64,000 bases of DNA from PALSA-1296 sp037143335 (GTDB lineage: Bacteria > Bacteroidota > Ignavibacteria > Palsa-1295): positions 32,459 to 96,458 of the forward strand of contig JBAWZA010000011.1 of assembly GCA_037143335.1 (NCBI GenBank), read 5' to 3'. Of the stretch, positions 45,311 through 53,480 are shown in pieces. The number at the start of each line of letters is the position of its first letter. Position 1 is the first letter of the stretch. Under the pieces are notes generated by a model that was not told the origin of the DNA, ran no database searches, and saw only the letters and a program-made list of their open reading frames with translations. The translations under genes and the position numbers were made by a program.

Positions 45311-45814
45311 ATGGAGAGTACAATCAAAAAGACTGCATTCGCTCCGACATTTTTGTTGGGATTATTTCTTTTCGGGACATCACTCATTGCAAGTGGTTGC
45401 GACCGAGGTGCAACGGAGCAAGTACAAGCGGCGGAGCGGTTTGCTGAGTCTATCGTAAAAAATAATACCACGATGCGCGATTCGATGATCGCTACGCGAT
45501 TATTCCGCAAACATTTTCAAAACGATTTCGTGGCTCGTGATCTCATTAACTTGATGCAGTCGATCTATGATACAAAGACCTCACACTTTGTTGAGATGAC
45601 GCATCCTCGGGCTGATGTAGATCATGATCTCAAAGCCGAATTAAGCGGTGGACTGATTTATGAAGGAGCCATTGAAGAAACAGGGATGGTGCGCGTGAAG
45701 TCACCCGGTGGATTTGATACACCAACTTACTTTTGGATGGTCAGACAAGCGGGACATCACTGGATGGTTGCAATGATCACAAAGGGCGAAGCTGCAGTAA
45801 ATTTTAGAAATTAG
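45311..45814 (+). CDS. Small exported lipoprotein
   Basis: About 167 aa from ATG 45311, immediately after the preceding stop; GGAG upstream supports this start over the longer frame to 45263. Lipobox SLIASGC, so a lipid-anchored protein. The mature part is mostly helical with no recognised domain. Probably co-translated with the DUF4905-like protein. Confidence 0.65.
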   Translation: MESTIKKTAFAPTFLLGLFLFGTSLIASGCDRGATEQVQAAERFAESIVKNNTTMRDSMIATRLFRKHFQNDFVARDLINLMQSIYDTKTSHFVEMTHPRADVDHDLKAELSGGLIYEGAIEETGMVRVKSPGGFDTPTYFWMVRQAGHHWMVAMITKGEAAVNFRN

Positions 45815-45830
45815 GACACCCATGGTGGCC

Positions 45831-45846
45831 GCAGGCTATAGCCTGC
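45831..45846. repeat. Short palindromic repeat GCAGGCT-AT-AGCCTGC
   Basis: Second copy of the palindrome at 8813-8828, again between convergent gene ends. Confidence 0.55.
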
Positions 45847-45851
45847 GAATT

Positions 45852-46895
45852 CTACGCAATAATTTCCGTCAACAATTTCTCGATCAGCATCGCATCATCA
45901 ATCTTGAATCTTCTGGTATCGAATTCTGCATCAACGATAGTTCGCATCGCATGGTCGAGTTTTGCTTTTGGGTATCTTCTTGCTGCGCTAATATAATCTT
46001 TGACGAAATATGCTCCGCCTCCGAATAATCCCAGCGCTTGCGCGATTGCATTCTCGCCTTGCCCGCGTGAAGCCATCTCGCGAGTGACTTCTAATTGCTC
46101 AAAATATTTTGCGAGACTAAAAAATATTGGGTAGCGAGCAGATTTATCAATCTCAAGCATTCGTAACCCGATCTCCACAGCTTTCGCTTTATTTCCAGTG
46201 CCGATTGCATTTTGGAGTGCGAAAATATTATAGAGCGGTGAAATTCCTGTTGTCATTTCAACATCAGCTACAGTGATCTTTTCTCTATCGCCAGTATAGA
46301 TCATCAACTTTTCGAGTTCACTTAGAAGCGCGCGAAGATCAGAGCCGATATGGCTGACAAGTGCGTTCGCCGCCTTCGTCTCAAAATTTCTACCGGCTTT
46401 TTTTGCACGTGTCACGATCCACTCTGTTGCCGCGGCTTCTTTGAGCGGAGTAAACTCAAGTGTAGTGACTTTTGCAAAAATCGATTTCCATGGGTAATGA
46501 GTTTTGGTGCCTGATTTTTCGGCTGAAAAAATGAGAATCGTATTGCGGTTCGGATCTTCAAGATAATCATAGAGCACATCGAACCTGCTTTCATCCTTCG
46601 GAGTTACTTTCTCAGCTCCTCTTGGCGTGAGCATTTTTTCTGCTTCGGTGCAGATCACTACTCGGAGGTCGCTCATCACGGGATAGTTCTTGGCACAGTT
46701 GATGACATCAGCAATCTTGTGTGTCGTACCTGAAAGTTGATCGTAATTAAATGATCTGAGTGAAAAATCAGGAATGAACGCGTCGAGTGCTTTAGTCAGA
46801 AGTTCGGAGCGAAGAAATTCTTCCTCGCCATAGAAGAAATAAATTGCATCAGGCTTACCTGACTGCCATGATTTTTCGAGTTGCTGAATTGTCAT
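45852..46895 (-). CDS. holA: DNA polymerase III delta subunit
   Basis: 347 aa. AAA+-fold clamp loader subunit that opens the DnaN ring. Features: YFFYGEEEFLRSELL near residue 20, the region around residue 80 (LRVVICTEAEKML), and the C-terminal helical part (DHAMRTIVDAEFDTRRFKIDDAMLIEKLL) typical of HolA. Starts at ATG 46895. Works with DnaN, also in this window. Confidence 0.9.
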   Translation of the reverse strand: MTIQQLEKSWQSGKPDAIYFFYGEEEFLRSELLTKALDAFIPDFSLRSFNYDQLSGTTHKIADVINCAKNYPVMSDLRVVICTEAEKMLTPRGAEKVTPKDESRFDVLYDYLEDPNRNTILIFSAEKSGTKTHYPWKSIFAKVTTLEFTPLKEAAATEWIVTRAKKAGRNFETKAANALVSHIGSDLRALLSELEKLMIYTGDREKITVADVEMTTGISPLYNIFALQNAIGTGNKAKAVEIGLRMLEIDKSARYPIFFSLAKYFEQLEVTREMASRGQGENAIAQALGLFGGGAYFVKDYISAARRYPKAKLDHAMRTIVDAEFDTRRFKIDDAMLIEKLLTEIIA

Positions 46896-46932
46896 TACTC
46901 AGCAAAAATACGCAACCCTTACGGAGTCCAGA

Positions 46933-47607
46933 TTATTTCACGACAGTCAGCATCCTTCGGAGTGTGGCATTCGGCAATTCGAGAACGACAGGGAATGTGC
47001 CGGATTGCAGTTGATCGAGTCGGAGTTTGATTTGATGCCAACCAGTCTGCGGATTGGATTCATCGAAGACAATTTTCACCGCATGTCCTAATTGATCATA
47101 AATCACAAGCCGAGCATGTGAGTATTCTCTATCGAGAAAGAATCGGATGGTTGTCTCGTATCCATATTGCGGAGCGAGTGGGTTCGGAACATTTTGCAAC
47201 AACTGAGGTGTGCCTGTGCGGAAATCGGAGATCGGTGTTTCGATGATTGGGTTATCATTGCCGGAGTTTTCTGGGTCTTGTGCTTCATCGCCGTATGGAC
47301 CGATGATGAGCAATCCATCCACATCAATTCTTCCATTAATAATGGAGAGGGAGTTGACATGCACAACTTGATCTCTTGTGACGGTGACCAGGCTTCCGTC
47401 ATCAATAGTAACGTTCACGTCGCGATCGTGCGAGTCACCTGGGAAAATCTTGGTGTCTGGCTTGAGCCAAACGCCGGCTTCATTTTTTTCCCAAATGGCA
47501 GGATCACTCCAAACACCACCTGAAGCAGATCGGAAATCAGTCTGGGCAAAGAGCGACGAACACGCCGCCAACGCCATAGAGGCAAGGGCAATAAAAATGC
47601 GTTTCAT
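46933..47607 (-). CDS. Exported protein with T9SS sorting domain
   Basis: 224 aa. Signal peptide ends SLFAQ. The N-terminal part (FRSASGGVWSDPAIWEKNEAG) resembles the G.WS...W opening of FCB right-handed beta-helix or lectin-like domains, but it is short. The C-terminal ~80 residues are a T9SS domain (QNVPNPLAPQYGYETTIRFFL ... LQSGTFPVVLEL ... RMLTVVK). A small surface protein of unknown role. Confidence 0.75.
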   Translation of the reverse strand: MKRIFIALASMALAACSSLFAQTDFRSASGGVWSDPAIWEKNEAGVWLKPDTKIFPGDSHDRDVNVTIDDGSLVTVTRDQVVHVNSLSIINGRIDVDGLLIIGPYGDEAQDPENSGNDNPIIETPISDFRTGTPQLLQNVPNPLAPQYGYETTIRFFLDREYSHARLVIYDQLGHAVKIVFDESNPQTGWHQIKLRLDQLQSGTFPVVLELPNATLRRMLTVVK

Positions 47608-47847
47608 ATTCCTGATTGGGCAAATAAGCAGAAATGCACACGCTAATGTGAGCGTTGGTAATCAAACTAATTTGTATCTGGTTCCGTAGAAATATGTGGG
47701 TAAAATTGGAAAAAAAAATTTTGCAAATGTACTGCATAAATCTTATAGGTGAAGAGATTGCGATGTTGCCGTGGCGACCGAAGTAATCTTGGAATGAAGA
47801 GAAAAAACATGACGTTCCTACTCTTCAACGAAATTTCAGAAGAAGAC

Positions 47848-49020
47848 ATGGCAAAAAAGATACTACTCTTAGGCTCCGGCGAACTCGGCAAAGAATTTGT
47901 GATTGCGCTCAAGCGATTGGGGCAGTATGTGATTGCTGTTGATTCATACAATGATGCGCCAGCTCAGCAAGTAGCCGATGAACGCGAAGTGATTGATATG
48001 CTTGATGGCGCGGAGCTTGACCGCATCGTTGCCAAGCACTCTCCTGATATTATCGTCCCCGAGATTGAGGCAATTCGCACCGAAAGATTTTATAATTACG
48101 AGAAGCAAGGCATCCAAGTGATTCCGAGTGCGAAGGCTGCGAACTTCACGATGAATCGTAAAGCGATTCGTGATCTTGCGGCGCAAGAATTAGGTTTGCG
48201 AACTGCAAAATATGCGTATGCGAAAACAAAAGAAGAATTCGACTTGGCGATAAAAGAGATTGGCATTCCATGTGTCGTCAAGCCACTCATGTCATCATCA
48301 GGCAAAGGACAATCAACAGTCCGTACTCAAGAAGATGCGGAGAATGCTTGGGTCTATGGCACCACAAAGGGCAGAGGTGACCTTATTGAAGTGATCGTTG
48401 AAGAGTTTATTCCGTTTGAATCGGAAATAACATTGCTAACAGTCACTCAAAAGAATAGACTAACACTTTTTTGTCCGCCGATAGGGCATCGGCAAGAGCG
48501 CGGCGATTATCAAGAGAGCTGGCAGCCTGCCCTCGTTAGCGAAGACCAACTGCGCGAAGCACAAGAGATGGCAGATAAAGTAACGAAGGCGCTGACGGGT
48601 TTCGGAATTTGGGGCGTTGAATTTTTTCTTGCGCGCGATGGAGTTTATTTTTCTGAGCTTTCACCACGACCGCATGATACAGGAATGGTGACACTTGCGC
48701 AGACGCAAAATCTTTCGGAGTTCGAGCTTCATGCTCGCGCAGTGCTTGGTCTTCCTATTCCCGAGATTACGTTAGAACACGCTGGATCAAGTGCTGTTAT
48801 TCTCGCCGATAATGACTCATCAAACCCACCGAGTTATCAAGGCATTGCCGAAGCACTCGCCGAATCCAAATCCGACATCAGAATTTTCGGCAAACCGACC
48901 ACAAGAAAATACCGCCGAATGGGAGTCGCCCTCGCTTATGACACAGTCGGCACTCCAACCGACATCCTCCGCGACCGCGCAAAGGCTGCTGCCGGGAAGG
49001 TCACAGTGCGCAATAATTGA
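47848..49020 (+). CDS. purT: Formate-dependent phosphoribosylglycinamide formyltransferase
   Basis: About 390 aa from ATG 47848 (MAKKILLLGSGELGKEF), matching the usual 392 aa; upstream in-frame Mets are spurious. ATP-grasp enzyme that formylates GAR with formate and ATP in purine synthesis. Landmarks: PDIIVPEIEAI, CVVKPLMSSSGKGQS, FWGVEFFL-type segment GIWGVEFFL, and ELSPRPHDTGMVT. purB, another purine gene, lies at 52142-53458. Confidence 0.96.
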   Translation: MAKKILLLGSGELGKEFVIALKRLGQYVIAVDSYNDAPAQQVADEREVIDMLDGAELDRIVAKHSPDIIVPEIEAIRTERFYNYEKQGIQVIPSAKAANFTMNRKAIRDLAAQELGLRTAKYAYAKTKEEFDLAIKEIGIPCVVKPLMSSSGKGQSTVRTQEDAENAWVYGTTKGRGDLIEVIVEEFIPFESEITLLTVTQKNRLTLFCPPIGHRQERGDYQESWQPALVSEDQLREAQEMADKVTKALTGFGIWGVEFFLARDGVYFSELSPRPHDTGMVTLAQTQNLSEFELHARAVLGLPIPEITLEHAGSSAVILADNDSSNPPSYQGIAEALAESKSDIRIFGKPTTRKYRRMGVALAYDTVGTPTDILRDRAKAAAGKVTVRNN

Positions 49021-49063
49021 CCTGAGATTGAATCTTTTTCATCGGATTATCCTTTTCTCATGG

Positions 49064-51688
49064 ATGATGAATCCCCGAATGTTTCAGCGATTGCTATTGG
49101 TAGGTATTGGAGTTTTACTCAGCTCCTTTTCCCTCCGCGCTCAAGATGTAGATATTACTAAGAAGAGTCACGAAGGTGACGCTGATTACGAGATTCAGCG
49201 CCAATCCTGGATTCGTGGGATGCACCGCGCCGAGCCTGGGTTGAATACGGATGCAATAGATGCTGAGTACCGTGAAGCTAAATATCAGAGTCTTCTTCAA
49301 AATCAAATTGGTAGATCAATCCGGACTTTTGCAGCTACGAAGGATACCGTAGCGGACGGGAGAATGATTGGGAAGTGGGTGGAGAAAGGCAGCAATAACG
49401 TCTCTGGCAGAATGCACACAGTAGATGTTGATTTCGATAACAATATTATCTATGGTGCTTCGGCGATGGGGAATGTATGGAAAGCAGATTTTACCGATCC
49501 TTCGAATTGGACATCGCTTAATGATAATCATCGTTTTGGCGATATCCGAATGCTCCGCGTTGTCACATCGTCCAAAGGAAAACGAATCATCGCCGCCGCG
49601 AGTGGTCCGTTCATGGTTCATTATTCGGATGATGGTGGTGTGAATTGGAAGTCAGCGACTGGGCTTGATGGTCCACAAGGCTGGGGCGGAATTCGCCGTG
49701 CAGTTATGAGTGCAGACGAAAGTCATGTGTATCTCTTTGGCACCGAGTGGGACTATAAAAATTGGCGTGCAGTCTCGACGCTCTACATGTCTTCCGATCA
49801 AGGCAGTACTTTTACGAATCTTGGACAGTGGGATTACAACTCCGATAAATGTGATGTTTGGACTTCACGCGATACGATCAGTCCGACATTTTTTCTGAAG
49901 GGCGATTCGCTTTTTCAGATTGAGTCCAGTAGCAAACTTGATTTTGTCCATTCACTAACCTATGCCGATAGTATCAATAACGTTGGCAGTTTGCTTTTGC
50001 AAGGTACTGTTCGAAGTGCAAGATCAATCTTGAAGGTACTTGAATCTACGAATAACCTCTGCACATTTGTTACTTCAACGAATGATGGCAAGAGTTGGAG
50101 TTCTGGCGGAGAATTTTCCGGAGGACTTTTTGGTACGAATAGTTATAAGGTATGGCCACACGATCCTCAGGTCTTGGCAGTCGGGACTGTTGATGCATTT
50201 GTATCTCGAGATGGTGGATCGAAAGATTCTTGGAATCGTATCAACAGTTGGGGCGAGTATTATGGTAACGTCAAGGAAAAACTTCATGCCGACATTGACG
50301 GCATAGATTTTATTACTGACCGAACAGGAAATGTTCTTGCCTTCATCTCTACTGATGGCGGAGTATTCATGTCGAGTGATGATATGTTTACTTTCGAAAA
50401 TATTACATACTCCGGCGTAGGTACAAGTCAATATTATAGTGTGCTGACATCAACGGAGCCTCCGTATTTTGTCTATTGCGGTTCACAAGATCAAGGTTAT
50501 CAGCGTGCACCAGATACTTCAGTCGGACGATTAGCTATGAGTCAAACGATCAGTGGTGATTACGGTCACCTTACTTCTTCGAACAAGGGTCGAAGTGTCT
50601 GGTGCGACTATCCCGGGTTTGTCATGCTCTATCCGAATGCAAAGGGTGGCGGTACAAATCCCGGTTGGGATTTCGTAGGTAAGAATCACTTGTGGCTGCC
50701 ACCCGTTACCGCCGATCCCAATGACTCTGCTTCTGCATACGTTGCATCTGGCGGGGATGCTGATCAATCCTACATTTGGCGCTTGACGAATAAGCATGTC
50801 CCGAAACGAGGAGATTCAATCATTACAAGTCACTGGTCTTTTGATTTTAGTCAGGGAAACTCAGGACGGAATGTTTCTGCGATTGCATTCTCACCGATTG
50901 ATCATTCACATTGCTATGTATTGACGAACGACGGACAATTTTTTGATTCACTTGGCGTTGACGGGAAATGGAAACGCCTTGATACTGTTGCGCCGGGTAG
51001 CCATTACTTCTATGGCTCTGTGATTTTACCATCAACATTAAATCTTCGGAAGCTTTGGATTGCTGGCAGCGGCTATTCAAATCCCGGTGTGTACGAATCA
51101 TCGGATGAAGGCAAAACTTTCACGCCGATTGATTCGGGTTTGCCAAAAACGATGATTTACGGATTAGCTGCAACCGAGAATGAACAATTCCTTTTTGCGG
51201 CAACAGAAGTTGGACCATTCGTGTATAGCGTTGAAGCAAGAAAATGGTATGACCTATCGCTAGGTAATGCTCCTGATATGGTATATTGGTCAGTTGAATA
51301 CGTACCTGCAATGCATCTCGCTCGGTTCGGTACGTATGGCAGAGGAGTCTGGGATTTTGTTGTTGATCAAGCTCGCAATTCCGTTGCTTCGGATAGTGTC
51401 TGCGTTACAGCTCCAACATTTAATCTTTCAGCAAAGCCATCACTATTTTCAACACGTACAGATATTTCATTCGAGTTAAGTGAAGCTGGCAACATAACAC
51501 TTCGCATCTATGATATTACTGGTAAAGCCGTTCGAACGATCGTAAGCGACAGGCTCGACTCCGGTTGGCACCATTATGACTGGAAAGGCACATCGGATTC
51601 AGGGATGCTACTTCCATCCGGGTATTACACCTGCATAGCCGCAGGGATTGGCAAGGTAGAATTTGCGAAAATAGATTTGGTGCGATAA
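49064..51688 (+). CDS. Large T9SS surface protein with BNR-type beta-propellers
   Basis: About 874 aa from the Met pair at 49064/49067, which precedes a signal peptide (RLLLVGIGVLLSSFSLRAQD). Numerous BNR/VPS10-like repeats: SDDGGVNWK, SSDQGSTFTN, STNDGKSWSS, SRDGGSKDSWN, SSDDMFTFEN, SSDEGKTFTPID. These usually form sialidase- or sortilin-like propellers, but catalytic residues of sialidases were not identified. T9SS tail: FELSEAGNITLRIYDITG ... LPSGYYTCIAA ... FAKIDLVR. Confidence 0.85.
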   Translation: MMNPRMFQRLLLVGIGVLLSSFSLRAQDVDITKKSHEGDADYEIQRQSWIRGMHRAEPGLNTDAIDAEYREAKYQSLLQNQIGRSIRTFAATKDTVADGRMIGKWVEKGSNNVSGRMHTVDVDFDNNIIYGASAMGNVWKADFTDPSNWTSLNDNHRFGDIRMLRVVTSSKGKRIIAAASGPFMVHYSDDGGVNWKSATGLDGPQGWGGIRRAVMSADESHVYLFGTEWDYKNWRAVSTLYMSSDQGSTFTNLGQWDYNSDKCDVWTSRDTISPTFFLKGDSLFQIESSSKLDFVHSLTYADSINNVGSLLLQGTVRSARSILKVLESTNNLCTFVTSTNDGKSWSSGGEFSGGLFGTNSYKVWPHDPQVLAVGTVDAFVSRDGGSKDSWNRINSWGEYYGNVKEKLHADIDGIDFITDRTGNVLAFISTDGGVFMSSDDMFTFENITYSGVGTSQYYSVLTSTEPPYFVYCGSQDQGYQRAPDTSVGRLAMSQTISGDYGHLTSSNKGRSVWCDYPGFVMLYPNAKGGGTNPGWDFVGKNHLWLPPVTADPNDSASAYVASGGDADQSYIWRLTNKHVPKRGDSIITSHWSFDFSQGNSGRNVSAIAFSPIDHSHCYVLTNDGQFFDSLGVDGKWKRLDTVAPGSHYFYGSVILPSTLNLRKLWIAGSGYSNPGVYESSDEGKTFTPIDSGLPKTMIYGLAATENEQFLFAATEVGPFVYSVEARKWYDLSLGNAPDMVYWSVEYVPAMHLARFGTYGRGVWDFVVDQARNSVASDSVCVTAPTFNLSAKPSLFSTRTDISFELSEAGNITLRIYDITGKAVRTIVSDRLDSGWHHYDWKGTSDSGMLLPSGYYTCIAAGIGKVEFAKIDLVR

Positions 51689-51709
51689 TTTTTGTAAAAG
51701 TGATAAGCG

Positions 51710-51853
51710 ATGCTGACAAAATCAGAAATTGACAAGATGAGCGCCGATGAAAGTCTTGAGCGTCCAGTCAAGCTTCGGGAGCGTGCGAATAACCTTGCCT
51801 CACTCAGGTCATTGACCGATAATCAAAAGAATGAACTTGACATAAGACTCTAA
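51710..51853 (+). pseudogene. Truncated antitoxin, addiction-module component family
   Basis: 47 codons (start ATG 51710, stop 51853). The sequence MLTKSEIDKMSADESLERPV and LTDNQKNELDIRL match the N-terminal two-thirds of the PF09720-type antitoxin ('LTDEQKAELDRRL'), but the usual C-terminal part is cut off by an early stop. The next ~70 bases still encode related residues in another frame (EIPFHW), so a frameshift caused the truncation. Confidence 0.65.
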
Positions 51854-51871
51854 TATAGTGAAGCACACTAG

Positions 51872-52132
51872 GAAATACCATTCCATTGGAGAATTCATGA
51901 AAAATATTCGACAGAACTCCGTATGCAGTTAAGTAAGGATCTAAATAGTGCAATCCGCTAAATCCAACAATTCCCTAACGGATTTCCTGTCGTTCATAGA
52001 GAATTCCTAAAATTTGACCTCAGAAATTTCACATATCTCGTGCTCTACCGGGTTACGCAGGATGAAATAGTCGACTATGCTGTTACACACATCAGTCGTA
52101 AGCCTACTAACTGGCTCAGCAGAATTCAATAG
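51872..52132 (+). pseudogene. Broken RelE/ParE-type toxin
   Basis: In one frame from 51872 the translation reads EIPFHW...EKYSTELRMQLSKDLNSAIR, then an in-frame stop at 51959-51961, then IQQFPNGFPVV ... YLVLYRVTQDEIVDYAVTHISRKPTNWLSRIQ to a stop at 52130-52132. The last part is clearly a RelE/ParE C-terminal domain (Y.V.Y.V....I....V.H..R.P..W). No intact start or full-length ORF. Directly after the truncated antitoxin, so this is a dead toxin-antitoxin module. Confidence 0.7.
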
Positions 52133-52141
52133 AACTTATAC

Positions 52142-53458
52142 ATGATACCACGCTACACCCGCCCCGAGATGGGCTCCATTTGGACCGACGAAAACAGATT
52201 TAAGATCTGGTTAGAGATTGAGCTGCTTGCTACTGAAAAGCAAGAACAGCTTGGCATCGTGCCGTCGGGCACGATAAAAAATATTCGTTCAAAGGCACAA
52301 TTCGAAACGAAGCGAGTGCTTGAAATAGAGGAAGAGACGAAACATGATGTGATCGCATTCCTGACGAATGTAGCTGAGTATGTCGGCGAAGACTCTCGCT
52401 TTATTCATCTCGGCATGACTTCAAGCGATGTCGTTGATACTGCCTTCTGCGTCCAGTGCAAACAAGCTGGCGAAATATTGCTTTCGGATATTGACTTGCT
52501 CATCGTCGCCATCGGCAAACGGGCGCTGGAGCATAAGAATACTCCAATGATCGGACGGACACATGGCATTCATGCTGAACCGATGACATTCGGACTGAAG
52601 CTGGCTGTTTTTTATGCAGAGATGAAACGTGTTCGTGAGCGAATGGCGCGCGCTGTCGAAACAATTTCTGTAGGAAAAATTTCTGGTGCTGTTGGAACAT
52701 TCGAACATCTTGATCCATCTGTTGAAGAATTTGTTTGCGAGAAGTTGGGTCTAACTGCCGCCCCCGTTTCGACACAGATTATTCAACGTGATCGTCATGC
52801 CGATTTTTTTACCGCGATTGCATTAGTTGGTGCAACGCTCGAAAAACTTGCAACGGAGTTGCGACATCTCCAGCGCACAGAAGTTCGTGAAGCTGAAGAA
52901 TTTTTCTCGAAAGGGCAGAAGGGTTCATCTGCTATGCCTCATAAGCGTAACCCGATCACACTTGAGCGAGTTACTGGACTTGCAAGACTGCTTCGTGGTT
53001 ATGCACTTACTGCAATGGAGAATGTTGCTCTGTGGCATGAACGCGATATTAGCCACTCTTCGACTGAGCGAGTGATAGGACCCGACGCCACAATCACTCT
53101 TGATTATATGCTCGGACTTATGATTAAGACCGTTGATACAATGTTTATCTATCCAGCGGCAATGAAAAGAAATTTGGAGTTAACACGCGGTCTCGTATAT
53201 TCACAGCCAGTTCTTCTCTTGCTTGCAAAGAGCGGGTTATCACGCGAAGAGTCATATCGAATCGTTCAACAAAATGCAATGAAGGTCTGGGAGCTTGCTG
53301 CCGAGGGGAAAGATCCGCATATCACTTTCCGGTCATTACTTGAAGCGGATCCGATTATTTCTGTTCGGATCTCGAAAGCAGAATTCGATCATGCCTTCGA
53401 TCCAATGGTGGCGATGAAACATATTGATACAATCTTCGCACGAGTAGGACTTAGTTGA
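52142..53458 (+). CDS. purB: Adenylosuccinate lyase
   Basis: 438 aa, usual length. Fumarase/aspartase superfamily; acts twice in purine synthesis, releasing fumarate. Landmarks: IHLGMTSSDVVDTA, MIGRTHGIHAEP, the signature loop GSSAMPHKRNPIT, and NVALWHERDISHSS. Start ATG 52142, 9 bp after the dead toxin. Confidence 0.97.
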   Translation: MIPRYTRPEMGSIWTDENRFKIWLEIELLATEKQEQLGIVPSGTIKNIRSKAQFETKRVLEIEEETKHDVIAFLTNVAEYVGEDSRFIHLGMTSSDVVDTAFCVQCKQAGEILLSDIDLLIVAIGKRALEHKNTPMIGRTHGIHAEPMTFGLKLAVFYAEMKRVRERMARAVETISVGKISGAVGTFEHLDPSVEEFVCEKLGLTAAPVSTQIIQRDRHADFFTAIALVGATLEKLATELRHLQRTEVREAEEFFSKGQKGSSAMPHKRNPITLERVTGLARLLRGYALTAMENVALWHERDISHSSTERVIGPDATITLDYMLGLMIKTVDTMFIYPAAMKRNLELTRGLVYSQPVLLLLAKSGLSREESYRIVQQNAMKVWELAAEGKDPHITFRSLLEADPIISVRISKAEFDHAFDPMVAMKHIDTIFARVGLS

Positions 53459-53480
53459 GTCCTACTCGGCAATTCGAAAT

